DNA of 64,000 nucleotides. It comes from Ruegeria sp. YS9. GTDB lineage: Bacteria; Pseudomonadota; Alphaproteobacteria; Rhodobacterales; Rhodobacteraceae. The stretch lies in assembly GCF_024628725.1 (NCBI RefSeq), contig NZ_CP102409.1:3156001-3220000 (forward strand), in the 5' to 3' direction. This document shows positions 1 to 8,789 of this stretch, in pieces (positions within the stretch are counted from its first letter, which is position 1; the number at the start of each line of letters is the position of its first letter). The notes under the pieces are model-generated. The model had not been told where the DNA came from. It did not search any database and saw nothing but the letters and a program-made list of their open reading frames with translations. The position numbers and the translations under genes are program-made.

Positions 1-417
1 CTGTGGAAAATTGCCAAGGGGTTTCAACTGCCGCTCAGCGCGCTGATCGATACGATGAACGGGGATCCTTCGGTATTTCAGACCGTAACTTTCCCCGGCA
101 CGATCGAGGTCAAGATCGTCTTTCCATTCGATCCCGCTCTGGGGGCCGAGACGTTCCACGTCAACCTCAAGCCGAACCAAAGCCACGAGTCGCCCGCCCA
201 CGCGACAGGCGTGACCGAGGAGGTCTTTGTTCTGAGCGGCACGCTTGAGATCCTGCGCGGAGACGAGTGGGTTTCCCTACAGGCCGGGCAGGGGCTGCGT
301 TTCGCGGCAGATCTCCCGCACGGGTATCGCGCCGGTCCGCAGGGGGCGGCCTTTTTGAACATGCACCATTACGCCCAACACACCGAATTTGTTGAGAACG
401 GCAAGGCCCATTCATGA
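1..417 (+). CDS. XRE-type regulator with C-terminal cupin sensor domain (3' part only)
   Basis: The reading frame is open from base 1, so the gene begins outside the window. The first residues, LWKIAKGFQLPLSALID, are the usual end of a helix-turn-helix XRE domain, where a short linker leads to the sensor. The rest is a small beta-barrel of the cupin_2 type, with HATGVTEEVFVLSGTLEI followed by a second half around FAADLPHGYRAG. Family members are one-component regulators that bind a small ligand in the cupin barrel. No ligand can be predicted. An internal ATG at 55 would give only the cupin, but the sense of the upstream residues argues for a longer protein. The stop overlaps the next start (ATGA), implying co-transcription. 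Confidence 0.85.
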   Translation: MWKIAKGFQLPLSALIDTMNGDPSVFQTVTFPGTIEVKIVFPFDPALGAETFHVNLKPNQSHESPAHATGVTEEVFVLSGTLEILRGDEWVSLQAGQGLRFAADLPHGYRAGPQGAAFLNMHHYAQHTEFVENGKAHS

Positions 418-683
418 CCGCATTTTTCGACAGCCTGACCATCGTCGACGCCATCGGCTCTTTCGGGGCTCTGATCGTGGTCGCCGCGTATTTCGCAACA
501 CAGATGCGGATGATGAACTCGGATGATCTGGCCTTTCCGGTGATCAACCTGCTGGGCTCGGTGTTGATCGTCTATTCCCTGCTCCAGAACTTCAATCTCG
601 CATCAATGTTGATCGAGGGGTTCTGGATTCTGATCAGCCTCATTGGGATTATCCAACATTTCCGCCTGCGCAGCGCCAAGTGA
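414..683 (+). CDS. Small membrane protein, CBU_0592-like
   Basis: An 89-residue protein with three hydrophobic segments (about residues 10-28, 40-58 and 62-82) separated by short polar turns. The length and the pattern (first helix rich in small residues, then a loop with MRMMNSDDLAFPVINLLGS) resemble the CBU_0592 family of small integral membrane proteins, whose function is unknown. The start codon overlaps the stop of the cupin regulator (ATGA), so it is probably translated from the same message. The regulator may act on this gene, but nothing in the sequence proves it. Confidence 0.75.
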   Translation: MTAFFDSLTIVDAIGSFGALIVVAAYFATQMRMMNSDDLAFPVINLLGSVLIVYSLLQNFNLASMLIEGFWILISLIGIIQHFRLRSAK

Positions 684-754
684 GCGCTATCCAGCCTTGA
701 ACCCCTATGCCGCCGGGTATAGGGAAAAATCAAGCGCGCTTAGGGGAGGCTTTG

Positions 755-1609
755 ATGCAGGACGATCCAAAAACCCTCGTATCCACCGAATGGCTGGCCG
801 CGCATATAAAGGATCCGGATCTGCGGATTCTGGACGGGTCGTGGTACTTGCCCGCGCAAAATCGTGATGCAAAGGCCGAATATGATGCAGGCCACATCCC
901 CGGTGCGCGGTTCTTTGATATTGATGAGATATCTGATCACCGTTCCGACTTGCCGCACATGGCGCCTCCGGTCGAGAAATTCATGTCGCGCCTGCGCGCG
1001 ATGGGGGTGGGCGATGGTCATCAGGTCGTGGTCTACGATGGCGCCGGGCTGATGTCGGCCGCGCGGGTCTGGTGGCTGTTCCGTCTGATGGGGCAGGAAA
1101 ACATCGCGGTTCTGGATGGTGGATTCCCCAAATGGCAGGCGGAAGGGCGCGAGGTTGAAGACCTGCCGCCGGTCATCCGTGATCGTCATATGACCGTTCG
1201 GGTGCAAAATCAGCTTGTCCGGGACGTCACGCAAGTGTCCGCCGCCGCCAAGCTGGGTGATCATGAGATTATCGACGCCCGCTCGGCCAGCCGGTTTTCC
1301 GGGGCCGAGGCCGAACCGCGCGAGGGGCTGCGCTCGGGGCATATCCCGGGTTCACGCAATGTCCCCTTTGGCCAGTTGCTGAACGCCAATGGCACCATGA
1401 AGTCGCCGGAAGAATGCCGCGCCATATTCGAGGCGGCGGGCGTCGATCTGTCGAAACCGGCGATCACTTCGTGCGGGTCCGGCGTGACTGCCGCGATCCT
1501 GAGCCTTGCGCTGGAGCGCATGGGCAAGAAAGACCACTCGCTTTATGACGGCTCATGGGCTGAATGGGGCGCCTTCCCGACCCTGCCCGTCGCAACCGGA
1601 GAGACCTGA
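755..1609 (+). CDS. sseA: 3-mercaptopyruvate sulfurtransferase (two-domain rhodanese)
   Basis: 284 residues with two rhodanese domains, the normal size for SseA/TST proteins. The N-terminal inactive domain carries YDAGHIPGARFFDIDEISD. The C-terminal domain ends in the active loop TSCGSGVTA, whose cysteine takes the sulfur from 3-mercaptopyruvate or thiosulfate; the CGSGVTA form is typical of mercaptopyruvate sulfurtransferases. I chose ATG 755 because AGGGGAGG lies just before it at 742-749; a longer frame from 707 has no ribosome site. The stop overlaps the following aminotransferase start (TGATG), so the two form an operon, which suits a joint role in cysteine/aromatic keto-acid metabolism. 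Confidence 0.93.
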   Translation: MQDDPKTLVSTEWLAAHIKDPDLRILDGSWYLPAQNRDAKAEYDAGHIPGARFFDIDEISDHRSDLPHMAPPVEKFMSRLRAMGVGDGHQVVVYDGAGLMSAARVWWLFRLMGQENIAVLDGGFPKWQAEGREVEDLPPVIRDRHMTVRVQNQLVRDVTQVSAAAKLGDHEIIDARSASRFSGAEAEPREGLRSGHIPGSRNVPFGQLLNANGTMKSPEECRAIFEAAGVDLSKPAITSCGSGVTAAILSLALERMGKKDHSLYDGSWAEWGAFPTLPVATGET

Positions 1610-2793
1610 TGTTCGAGAACCTGAAACCGCAGCCTGCCGACAAGATCCTGGCGCTGATGCAGATGTACCGCGAAGACCCGCGCGATCAGAAGATCGACCT
1701 GGGTGTCGGCGTCTACAAAAACGCAGAAGGCATTACCCCGGTCATGCGCGCCGTCAAAGCGGCCGAGCAGCGCATCTGGGAAGAGCAGGAAACCAAAGCC
1801 TATACCGGGCTGGCCGGCGACCCGGCCTATGCGGATGCGATGATCGGTCTGATCCTCGGCACCTCGGTTCAGCGCGGCAATATCGCGGCTGTGGCGACAC
1901 CGGGCGGTACCGGCGCCTGCCGTCAGGCGTTCGAGATGATCCGCATGGCGAACCCGTCGGCCCGCGTCTTCGTGTCGAACCCGACATGGCCGAACCACTT
2001 GTCGATCCTGAACTACCTTGGGATTGAGACGGTTCAATACCGCTATTTCGATGGTGACACACGTGGCGTCGATTTCGACGGCATGATCGAAGACCTGAAG
2101 ACCGCCAAGGCGGGTGACGTGGTTCTGCTGCACGGTTGCTGCCACAACCCGACCGGCGCCAACCTCAACATGGTTCAATGGCAGGAGGTCGTGAACCTGA
2201 TCAACGCACTTGGCCTCGTTGCAATGATCGACATCGCCTATCAGGGCTTCGGCGACGGTCTGGAAGAGGATGCGCAAGCAACACGTTTGGTCGCGTCTTC
2301 GGTCAAGGAATGCCTGATAGCGGCGTCATGTTCGAAGAATTTCGGCGTGTATCGCGAACGCACCGGTTTGCTGATGGCCATCAGCGCCGATGGCGGGCAG
2401 ACCGCTTTGAACCAGGGTACATTGGCATTCCTGAACCGCCAGAATTATTCGTTTCCACCCGACCACGGCGCACGCGTTGTGACCACGATCCTGATGGACG
2501 AAGCCCTGCGCGCCGACTGGATGGCCGAACTGGAAGAGGTGCGCCTGTCGATGCTGGGCCTGCGTCGCCAACTGGCCGATGAACTCCAGCGCCTGAGCGG
2601 CTCGGACCGCTTTGGTTTCATCGCCCAGCACCGCGGCATGTTCTCGCGCTTGGGTGCGGCCCCGGAACTGGTCGAGAAACTGCGCGTTGAACACGGCATC
2701 TACATGGTCGGCGACAGCCGCCTGAACATCGCCGGTCTGAACGCGACAACCGTGCCGATTCTGGCCAAGGCCATCATTGACGTCGGCGTCTGA
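1609..2793 (+). CDS. tyrB: Aromatic/aspartate aminotransferase, PLP class I
   Basis: 394 residues, the standard length of the AspC/TyrB fold-type I family. It opens with FENLKPQPADKILALMQMY and has the family block DLGVGVYKN. The pyridoxal lysine lies in SCSKNFGVYRERTG, and HGCCHNPTGA contacts the cofactor. The enzyme moves amino groups between aspartate, tyrosine or phenylalanine and 2-oxoglutarate in the cytoplasm; which substrate is preferred cannot be read from sequence. It overlaps sseA by one base and is followed 20 bases later by a strong terminator, so sseA-tyrB is the transcription unit. Confidence 0.9.
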   Translation: MFENLKPQPADKILALMQMYREDPRDQKIDLGVGVYKNAEGITPVMRAVKAAEQRIWEEQETKAYTGLAGDPAYADAMIGLILGTSVQRGNIAAVATPGGTGACRQAFEMIRMANPSARVFVSNPTWPNHLSILNYLGIETVQYRYFDGDTRGVDFDGMIEDLKTAKAGDVVLLHGCCHNPTGANLNMVQWQEVVNLINALGLVAMIDIAYQGFGDGLEEDAQATRLVASSVKECLIAASCSKNFGVYRERTGLLMAISADGGQTALNQGTLAFLNRQNYSFPPDHGARVVTTILMDEALRADWMAELEEVRLSMLGLRRQLADELQRLSGSDRFGFIAQHRGMFSRLGAAPELVEKLRVEHGIYMVGDSRLNIAGLNATTVPILAKAIIDVGV

Positions 2794-2812
2794 CTATCAG
2801 ACATTGCCAAAC

Positions 2813-2844
2813 AAAAAACCCGGGCACGAATGCCCGGGTTTTTT
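2813..2844. terminator. Bidirectional intrinsic terminator
   Basis: A perfect 14-bp stem (AAAAAACCCGGGCA paired with TGCCCGGGTTTTTT) with a CGAA tetraloop. It has a T-run on both strands and sits between the converging tyrB and amtB genes, so it can stop transcription from both sides. Confidence 0.93.
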
Positions 2845-2862
2845 GTTTTGGTTGAAGTGGGC

Positions 2863-4185
2863 TCAGCCTTTCGAGAACTCGGGATAGGCTTCCATACCCA
2901 GTTCGCCCATGTCGAGCCCGTTGATCTCTTCTTCCTCGCCGACCCGCAGGCCGACCGTAGCCTTGAGGACCGAGAAGAGAATGAAGCTGACTATGAAAAC
3001 GAAGAGACCGATGGCCGCGAAGCCGATGATCTGGGTCACGAAGGATGCATCACCGTTGGTCCATGCCACGATGAAGGTGCCCCAGAAGCCTGCGATCAGG
3101 TGAACCGGGATCGCACCGACCACGTCATCGATCTTCATGCGGTCCAGCATCGGAACGGTCAGGACAACGATCACACCGCCGATTGCGCCAATGATCAGTG
3201 CCTGAAACAGCGACGGTGCCAGTGGTTCAGCGGTGATTGACACCAGCCCGGCCAGCGCGCCGTTCAGAACCATGGTCAGGTCGACCTTGCCGTACATCAC
3301 CTGCGTCAGGATCAGGGCGGCGACGGCACCGGCGGCAGCGGCCATGTTGGTGTTGGCGAAGATACGGCTGATATCGGCCATGTCACCGATGGTTCCCATT
3401 GCCAGCTGCGAGCCGCCGTTGAAACCGAACCAACCCAACCACAGGATGAACGTCCCCAAGGTTGCCAGCGCCAGGTTTGAACCGGGGATCGGAACAACCT
3501 TGCCTTCTTTGTTGTACTTGCCGATACGCGGGCCCAGGACGATGGCACCGGCCAGAGCTGCGAAACCACCTGCGGCATGCACCAGGGTCGAGCCGGCGAA
3601 GTCGCTGAAGCCCATCTCGGACAACCAGCCGCCACCCCACTGCCAGGACGCTTCGATCGGGTAGATGATGCCCGTCAGGACGATCACGAAGAAGAAGAAG
3701 GGCCACAGTTTGACGCGTTCGGCCATGGTGCCCGACACGATGGACGCGGTGGTGGCGCAGAACATCAGTTGGAAAAAGAAGTCTGAACCGACCGACGCAT
3801 AATCCAGCGCGGTTTCGGTGTCGGCCAAACCAACCGGCTCGAGCGACGTTGGCGAGAACGCGCCCAGAATGCCTGTGATGGTCCAGCCATCACCGGGGTA
3901 CATCAGGTTGAAACCGACCAGCCAGTACATGATGGCCGCAAAGGAAAACAGGCCCATGTTCTTGACCAACTGCATGGCCACGTTTTTCGAACGCACCAGA
4001 CCGGCCTCGAGCATGGCAAAGCCCGCGGCCATCCAGAATACCAGAAAACCGCCGACCAGAAACAACAGCGAAGTCAGGATGTATTGCGTATGCTGTGCGG
4101 TCTCGCCTGCGGCCTCTTGCGCCAGGCCCATCTGCGGCAGCGCGGCAATCGCGGCGGCAGGGATGAGAGATTTCATCAGGTTCAT
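2863..4185 (-). CDS. amtB: Ammonium transporter
   Basis: 440 residues with a cleavable signal sequence (MNLMKSLIPAAAIAALPQMGLAQ split by a lysine) followed by eleven hydrophobic helices, as in AmtB. Family residues include FQLMFCATTASIVSGTMAER in helix 5 and GGFAALAGAIVLGPR near the conserved His of the pore. The protein passes ammonium/ammonia through the inner membrane as a trimer and is closed by GlnK. I use ATG 4185, preceded by AGGAAG; a longer frame to 4275 would overlap glnK and lacks a ribosome site. It lies 34 bases after glnK, the usual glnK-amtB nitrogen-starvation operon. Confidence 0.96.
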   Translation of the reverse strand: MNLMKSLIPAAAIAALPQMGLAQEAAGETAQHTQYILTSLLFLVGGFLVFWMAAGFAMLEAGLVRSKNVAMQLVKNMGLFSFAAIMYWLVGFNLMYPGDGWTITGILGAFSPTSLEPVGLADTETALDYASVGSDFFFQLMFCATTASIVSGTMAERVKLWPFFFFVIVLTGIIYPIEASWQWGGGWLSEMGFSDFAGSTLVHAAGGFAALAGAIVLGPRIGKYNKEGKVVPIPGSNLALATLGTFILWLGWFGFNGGSQLAMGTIGDMADISRIFANTNMAAAAGAVAALILTQVMYGKVDLTMVLNGALAGLVSITAEPLAPSLFQALIIGAIGGVIVVLTVPMLDRMKIDDVVGAIPVHLIAGFWGTFIVAWTNGDASFVTQIIGFAAIGLFVFIVSFILFSVLKATVGLRVGEEEEINGLDMGELGMEAYPEFSKG

Positions 4186-4219
4186 GTGTCTTCCTCGAAT
4201 GAGTGTGATTGGGCGCGCT

Positions 4220-4558
4220 TTACAGCGCGTCCTCGTTGGTTTCCCCGGTCCGCACGCGCAGCGCCTGCTCGACATCGAGGACGAAAATCTTGCCGTCGCC
4301 GATCTTGCCGGTCTTGGCGGTTTTGGTGATGGTCTCGACGATCTGGTCGGTCATCGCGGCGGGCACCACGATTTCCAGCTTGATCTTGGGCACGAAGTTC
4401 ACCGCGTATTCGGCCCCCCGATAGATTTCGGTGTGGCCGGATTGCGAGCCGAAGCCCTTGATCTCGGTCACCATCATGCCGCGCACGCCGGCCTCGGTCA
4501 GTGCCTCGCGCACCTCCTCCAGCTTGAACGGCTTGATTGTCGCAATGATCAGTTTCAC
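4220..4558 (-). CDS. glnK: Nitrogen regulatory protein P-II, GlnK type
   Basis: 112 residues from a GTG start at 4558, exactly the usual P-II length; GAGGGGAAAG sits just upstream, and a longer frame to 4681 is not needed. The T-loop reads GHTEIYRGAEYAVNF, with the uridylylated tyrosine at residue 51. The C-terminal TGKIGDGKIFV is the nucleotide-binding B-loop. P-II trimers sense 2-oxoglutarate and ATP/ADP and plug AmtB when nitrogen is plentiful. Position ahead of amtB makes it glnK rather than the glnA-linked glnB. A probable NtrC site lies about 130 bases upstream. Confidence 0.95.
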   Translation of the reverse strand: MKLIIATIKPFKLEEVREALTEAGVRGMMVTEIKGFGSQSGHTEIYRGAEYAVNFVPKIKLEIVVPAAMTDQIVETITKTAKTGKIGDGKIFVLDVEQALRVRTGETNEDAL

Positions 4559-4687
4559 GTCTTTCCCCTCTGGTTCTCCGGTGGAGCCGGTTTGTTTGCA
4601 CCCGCAGAAAAATGCGCGACGGATCGTGGTATGAAACGGCTCTTGGGGGTCAAAGGGCTGCCAATTGGCGGAAAATTGCACAATTTT

Positions 4688-4703
4688 TGCACAATTCGGG
4701 TGC
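4688..4703 (-). promoter_or_regulatory. Candidate NtrC-binding site upstream of glnK-amtB
   Basis: The sequence TGCAC-AATTCG-GGTGC has the spacing of the enterobacterial NtrC dyad (TGCAC-N6-GGTGC). It lies about 130 bases upstream of the glnK GTG. A second TGCAC half-site occurs just beside it at 4677-4681. No clean sigma-54 -24/-12 element is visible between the site and glnK; the closest match (TTGGCA then TTGAC) has the wrong spacing. NtrC acting with the housekeeping sigma factor, as known in Rhodobacter capsulatus, is therefore possible. Confidence 0.5.
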
Positions 4704-4816
4704 TCTGATTAAATAAAGGGCAGTGTTGTGAGGGGAATTTTCGGAAATTCGGACCTCTACATACTCGGATCACCGGGGTATGGTGGCGCAAAAGAAAAAC
4801 CGGGCAGAGTTTGAGC

Positions 4817-6991
4817 ATGACTGAGTCCAAGCGACGCAAGCCGAAATTGGTTGCGGACAAAAGGTACCCGTCAAAGGGTCGTAAACCGTCGGCATCCAAG
4901 CGCCCGGCGGGCAAGAAGGCAACGGCTCGCAAAACCACCACACGCAAAACTGCGCGCAAAAAGACACGCAAGAGATCGGGGGGCAAAGGCGGCGGCATCC
5001 TGCGTCGTTTTTTCCGCTGGGTCTGGCGGATGGTCTGGGGTCTGACCTGGCGGGTCGGAGCGGTCGTGGCCATCCTGATCGCCCTGGCGGTGGGTATCGT
5101 CTATTCCTCGTTGCCTGAGTTGGATGCCTTGTTGGACGGCCGTGCGCGCGGGTCTGTCACGCTGCTGGACCGCGACGGCAAAGTGTTTGCCTGGCGCGGC
5201 GACCAGTTTGGCGGGGTGATCACGGCCGATACGGTGTCGCCGCATCTGAAAAACGCCGTCATCGCGACCGAGGACAAACGGTTCTATCGCCATTTCGGGG
5301 TCAGCCCGCGCGGTGTCGCAAGCGCCGTGCGCATCAACCTGAGCGAAGGGCGCGGCCCGTTGTCCGGGCATGGCGGGTCGACCATAACGCAGCAAACGGC
5401 CAAATTGCTGTGTCTGGGCGTGCCTTATGATCCGGCTGAATGGGAATCAGAGGCCGCCTATGAAGCCGATTGCCGTCAGGGATCACTGTGGCGCAAGGCC
5501 AAAGAGGCCATTTATGCAATTGCGATGGAGGTGAAATACTCCAAGGATGAAATTCTGACGATCTACCTGAACCGGGCTTTCCTTGGTGCTGGTGCGCGCG
5601 GGTTCGAGGCCGCAAGCCAGCGGTACTTTGGCAAGTCCGCCGCCGAAGTCTCGCCAGCCGAGGCAGCGATGTTGGCCGGGCTGTTGGTTGCGCCCACACG
5701 CTATGCGCCGACGAACAATCTGCAACGGTCGCAGGACCGGGCCCGCATTGTAATCGGTCTGATGGAGAATCAGGGCTATCTGACCTCGGCGCAGGCCAGC
5801 GAAGCGCGGGCGCGCCCGGCCCAACTGTCCGAGGCGGCGGCTGCGCGGGCCGGGGGGTATTTTGCGGATTGGGTCATGGCCAGCGGGCCCGAGTTCTTTA
5901 CCCGCAACACGACCGAAGATGTGGTGATCCGGACAACTTTGGATCAGCGCATTCAGACCTCTGCGGAAGAGGCGCTGAAATTCATCTTTCAGGAAAAAGT
6001 CCGCGAAGGATCAAAGGCGCAGGCGGCCATTGTGGTGATGTCGGCCGACGGTGCGGTGCGCGCGATGGTTGGTGGGCGCAAGACACGTGTGTCTGGGGCG
6101 TTCAACCGGGCGACGCAGGCGTTGCGACAGACAGGGTCATCGTTCAAGCCATTCGTCTACGCCACCGCGCTGGAACTGGGATATTCGCCGCTGGATACGG
6201 TGATGGATGAACCCTATTGCGTCGATATTCCGGGGTCAGGCCAGTGGTGCCCCAAGAACTATACCAACAAGTATTATGGGCGGGTGACCTTGGCCGATGC
6301 GCTGAAAAACTCGCTGAACATACCGGCGGTGAAAGTGGCCGAGATTTCCGGCCTGGACAATGTTCGGACGGTCGCCAGCGGCTTTGGGATTGCCAGCGAC
6401 CTGGCACAGGGGCCCGCGCTGGCGCTTGGTGCCTCTGAAAGCACGTTGATCGAGATGACCGGCGCATATGCGGGCATCCTGAATGGCGGGTCACAGGTTG
6501 AGCCTTATGGGCTGACCGAACTGAAACTGCTGGGCGACGAAACACCCGTCATGGTCACGACAACCGGTATTGGCGAGAGGGTCATCAATGAAAAGGCTGC
6601 CAGACAGCTGACCTGGATGATGGAACGTGTGGTCTCTGAAGGAACCGGCGGGCGGGCCAAATTGCCCGGCTGGCAGGTGGCGGGCAAGACCGGAACGACC
6701 CAGGCCGCACGCGATGCGTGGTTCATCGGGTTCACGGCGGATTATGTGGCCGGGGTCTGGATGGGATATGATGACAACACGCCTTTGTCCGGCGTAACCG
6801 GGGGCGGGTTGCCTGCCGAGATCTGGAAGGAAACCATGCTGCGCGTGACCGAGGGGATGACACCCACACCCCTGCCGATGATGGCGCCGGAACCACCGGT
6901 TCAGGTCGCCCAGCCGCAGCCCCGCCGAAAGCGCGGAGGTTTTGCCAACGACATCAACAATCTGCTTAAGAACATTTTCGGCGGCAACTAA
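4817..6991 (+). CDS. Class A penicillin-binding protein (PBP1A family)
   Basis: 724 residues. An unusual first 60 residues are almost entirely Lys/Arg/Ser/Thr (KKATARKTTTRKTARKK), followed by a transmembrane anchor near residues 80-97. The GT51 glycosyltransferase domain has the catalytic Glu152 in TEDKRFYRHFG and then GGSTITQQTAK. The transpeptidase domain carries the motifs SSFK (nucleophile Ser441), SLN (499-501) and KTGT (624-627). It polymerises and cross-links peptidoglycan at the outer face of the inner membrane. The ATG at 4817 follows an in-frame TTG at 4811; neither has a strong ribosome site. It ends in a Pro-rich then basic tail. Confidence 0.95.
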   Translation: MTESKRRKPKLVADKRYPSKGRKPSASKRPAGKKATARKTTTRKTARKKTRKRSGGKGGGILRRFFRWVWRMVWGLTWRVGAVVAILIALAVGIVYSSLPELDALLDGRARGSVTLLDRDGKVFAWRGDQFGGVITADTVSPHLKNAVIATEDKRFYRHFGVSPRGVASAVRINLSEGRGPLSGHGGSTITQQTAKLLCLGVPYDPAEWESEAAYEADCRQGSLWRKAKEAIYAIAMEVKYSKDEILTIYLNRAFLGAGARGFEAASQRYFGKSAAEVSPAEAAMLAGLLVAPTRYAPTNNLQRSQDRARIVIGLMENQGYLTSAQASEARARPAQLSEAAAARAGGYFADWVMASGPEFFTRNTTEDVVIRTTLDQRIQTSAEEALKFIFQEKVREGSKAQAAIVVMSADGAVRAMVGGRKTRVSGAFNRATQALRQTGSSFKPFVYATALELGYSPLDTVMDEPYCVDIPGSGQWCPKNYTNKYYGRVTLADALKNSLNIPAVKVAEISGLDNVRTVASGFGIASDLAQGPALALGASESTLIEMTGAYAGILNGGSQVEPYGLTELKLLGDETPVMVTTTGIGERVINEKAARQLTWMMERVVSEGTGGRAKLPGWQVAGKTGTTQAARDAWFIGFTADYVAGVWMGYDDNTPLSGVTGGGLPAEIWKETMLRVTEGMTPTPLPMMAPEPPVQVAQPQPRRKRGGFANDINNLLKNIFGGN

Positions 6992-7014
6992 AGCAAACTC
7001 GAAAACGACAGAAC

Positions 7015-7048
7015 AAAAAAAGGCGGTGCACCGGGCACCGCCTTTTCT
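7015..7048. terminator. Bidirectional intrinsic terminator between pbp and leuB
   Basis: A 10-bp stem AAGGCGGTGC / GCACCGCCTT with loop ACCGG, flanked by an A-run on the left and TTTTCTTCTTT on the right. It separates the converging penicillin-binding protein and leuB genes. Confidence 0.9.
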
Positions 7049-7063
7049 TCTTTGTTTCGTTGC

Positions 7064-8167
7064 TTAGACGCTTGCGTCCAATGCAGACAGGATTGCGTCG
7101 CCCATTTCGCTGGTCGACACGGGCTGAACGCCCTCATCCGCCAGCAGATCGCCGGTGCGAACGCCGTCGGCCAGAACTTTCTCGATCGCAGCTTCCAGCC
7201 GATCCGCTTCCTCGCCCTGATCAAAGCTGTAGCGCAGAGCCATCGCAAAGCTGAGGATACAGGCGATCGGGTTGGCTTTGCCCTGACCTGCGATATCGGG
7301 GGCCGACCCGTGTACGGGCTCGTACATCGCCTTGGGGCGTCCATTGGCCATCGGCGCGCCCAGCGACGCCGACGGCAACATACCCAGAGACCCGGTCAGC
7401 ATCGCGGCGCAGTCCGACAGGATGTCGCCGAACAGGTTGTCGGTCAGGATCACGTCAAACTGCTTGGGTGCGCGCACCAGCTGCATGGCACCGTTGTCGG
7501 CGTACATATGGCTCAGTTCGACCTCGGGGTAGTCAGCGGAAACGCGGTTGACGACTTCGCGCCACAGGATGCCCGATTCCATCACGTTGGCCTTTTCCAT
7601 CGAGCACAGCTTTTTGTTCCGGCGCATCGCCAGTTCAAAGGCCGAGCGCGCGGCGCGTTCAATCTCGGATTCGGTGTAGCGCTGGGTATTGATGCCAACG
7701 CGCTCATTGCCTTCCTCGAAGATGCCGCGCGGTTCACCGAAATAGACGCCCGAGGTCAGTTCGCGCACGATCATGATATCCAGACCGGCAACGATGTCTT
7801 TCTTCAACGACGAGAAATCGGCCAACGCGTCAAAGCACTGGGCCGGGCGCAGGTTCGAATACAGGTCCATTTCCTTGCGCAGGCGCAGCAGGCCGCGCTC
7901 GGGCTTGAGGCTGAAATCCAGATCGTCGTATTTCGGACCGCCAACGGCGCCCAGCAGAACGGCGTCGACCTCCTGCGCCTTGGCCATCGTCTCATCGGAC
8001 AGAGGCGTGCCGTGGGCATCATAGGCGGCACCGCCGACAAGGTCCTCGCTCACGTCAAATTGAAGACCGCGATTGGCGCCGAACCAATCAATGATTCTGC
8101 GCACTTCGGCCATAACTTCCGGGCCAATTCCGTCTCCGGGCAGGATGAGGAGCGAGGGGTTGGACAT
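7064..8167 (-). CDS. leuB: 3-isopropylmalate dehydrogenase
   Basis: 367 residues, the usual LeuB size. It begins [16 protein letters not shown] (nucleotide loop), has [10 protein letters not shown] and [19 protein letters not shown] (substrate arginines), and near the C-terminus [19 protein letters not shown] (NAD-binding loop of LeuB rather than isocitrate dehydrogenase). It oxidises and decarboxylates 3-isopropylmalate in leucine synthesis. ATG 8167 follows AAGGAG; the frame could extend nine codons further but without a ribosome site. It is on the same strand as leuD and leuC but about 4.7 kb away and transcribed separately. Confidence 0.97.
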   Translation of the reverse strand: MSNPSLLILPGDGIGPEVMAEVRRIIDWFGANRGLQFDVSEDLVGGAAYDAHGTPLSDETMAKAQEVDAVLLGAVGGPKYDDLDFSLKPERGLLRLRKEMDLYSNLRPAQCFDALADFSSLKKDIVAGLDIMIVRELTSGVYFGEPRGIFEEGNERVGINTQRYTESEIERAARSAFELAMRRNKKLCSMEKANVMESGILWREVVNRVSADYPEVELSHMYADNGAMQLVRAPKQFDVILTDNLFGDILSDCAAMLTGSLGMLPSASLGAPMANGRPKAMYEPVHGSAPDIAGQGKANPIACILSFAMALRYSFDQGEEADRLEAAIEKVLADGVRTGDLLADEGVQPVSTSEMGDAILSALDASV

Positions 8168-8258
8168 CGACAGTCTCCTTGCGTTTTGTTGCACAGGGCC
8201 TAGCGTCTGCGTTGCATCGGGTCAATGAGACGAACCTGCCAAATCAGAGGGAATTCAC

Positions 8259-8786
8259 ATGCTGACACCTGGAATTCCGGTTCCTGCGCTGAAAATCGAT
8301 ACTGTTGCCCATGGCAGCTTCGATCTTGACGTGGACAAGGGCGAAAACGGGACGCTGGTGATTCAATATCGCGGGCTGCATTGCCCGATCTGCATCAGGC
8401 AGATGGCCGAGGTCGAAGCGGCGCTGGATGACTTTGCGGCGCTGGGCGTCGAGGTCATCATGATCACCACCGATACAGCCGAGCGCGCGGCGGAAACCAC
8501 CGACAAAGCCGAAGCGTCGCGCCTGCGTGTGGGTCACAGCCTGCCGCTGTCTGCTGCGCGCGACGATTGGGGACTGAACATCTCGATCAAGCGCGAAGGC
8601 AGCGCCGAACCGGCCCTGTTCGCAGAGCCCGGGCATTTCTACATCGCACCCGACCGGACGCTGTACTATGCGTGGCAACAGACCACGCCTTTCGGTCGCC
8701 CGTCCATGGCGGATATTGCGGGTGGTTTGAAATTCACATTGGGCAACAACTATCCCGCGCGCGGCACTTATACCGGCCCTCTTTGA
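8259..8786 (+). CDS. Peroxiredoxin-like (AhpC/TSA, thioredoxin-fold) protein
   Basis: 175 residues with a thioredoxin-like fold. The motif YRGLHCPICIRQMAEVEAAL holds a CPIC pair at the start of the first long helix, in the place where AhpC/TSA proteins keep their peroxidatic cysteine. EPGHFYIAPDRTLYYAW is the cis-proline side region. Such proteins reduce hydroperoxides or act as thiol-disulfide oxidoreductases; the sequence does not decide which. GAGGG precedes the ATG. No signal peptide is visible, so it should be cytoplasmic. It converges with the LysR gene, leaving only three bases between stops. Confidence 0.75.
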   Translation: MLTPGIPVPALKIDTVAHGSFDLDVDKGENGTLVIQYRGLHCPICIRQMAEVEAALDDFAALGVEVIMITTDTAERAAETTDKAEASRLRVGHSLPLSAARDDWGLNISIKREGSAEPALFAEPGHFYIAPDRTLYYAWQQTTPFGRPSMADIAGGLKFTLGNNYPARGTYTGPL

Positions 8787-8789
8787 TCG

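Noticed and set aside
4625..4672. Possible sigma-54 promoter of glnK
   Set aside because: TTGGCA...TTGAC has one base too few between the GG and G(C) elements and lacks the -12 GC.
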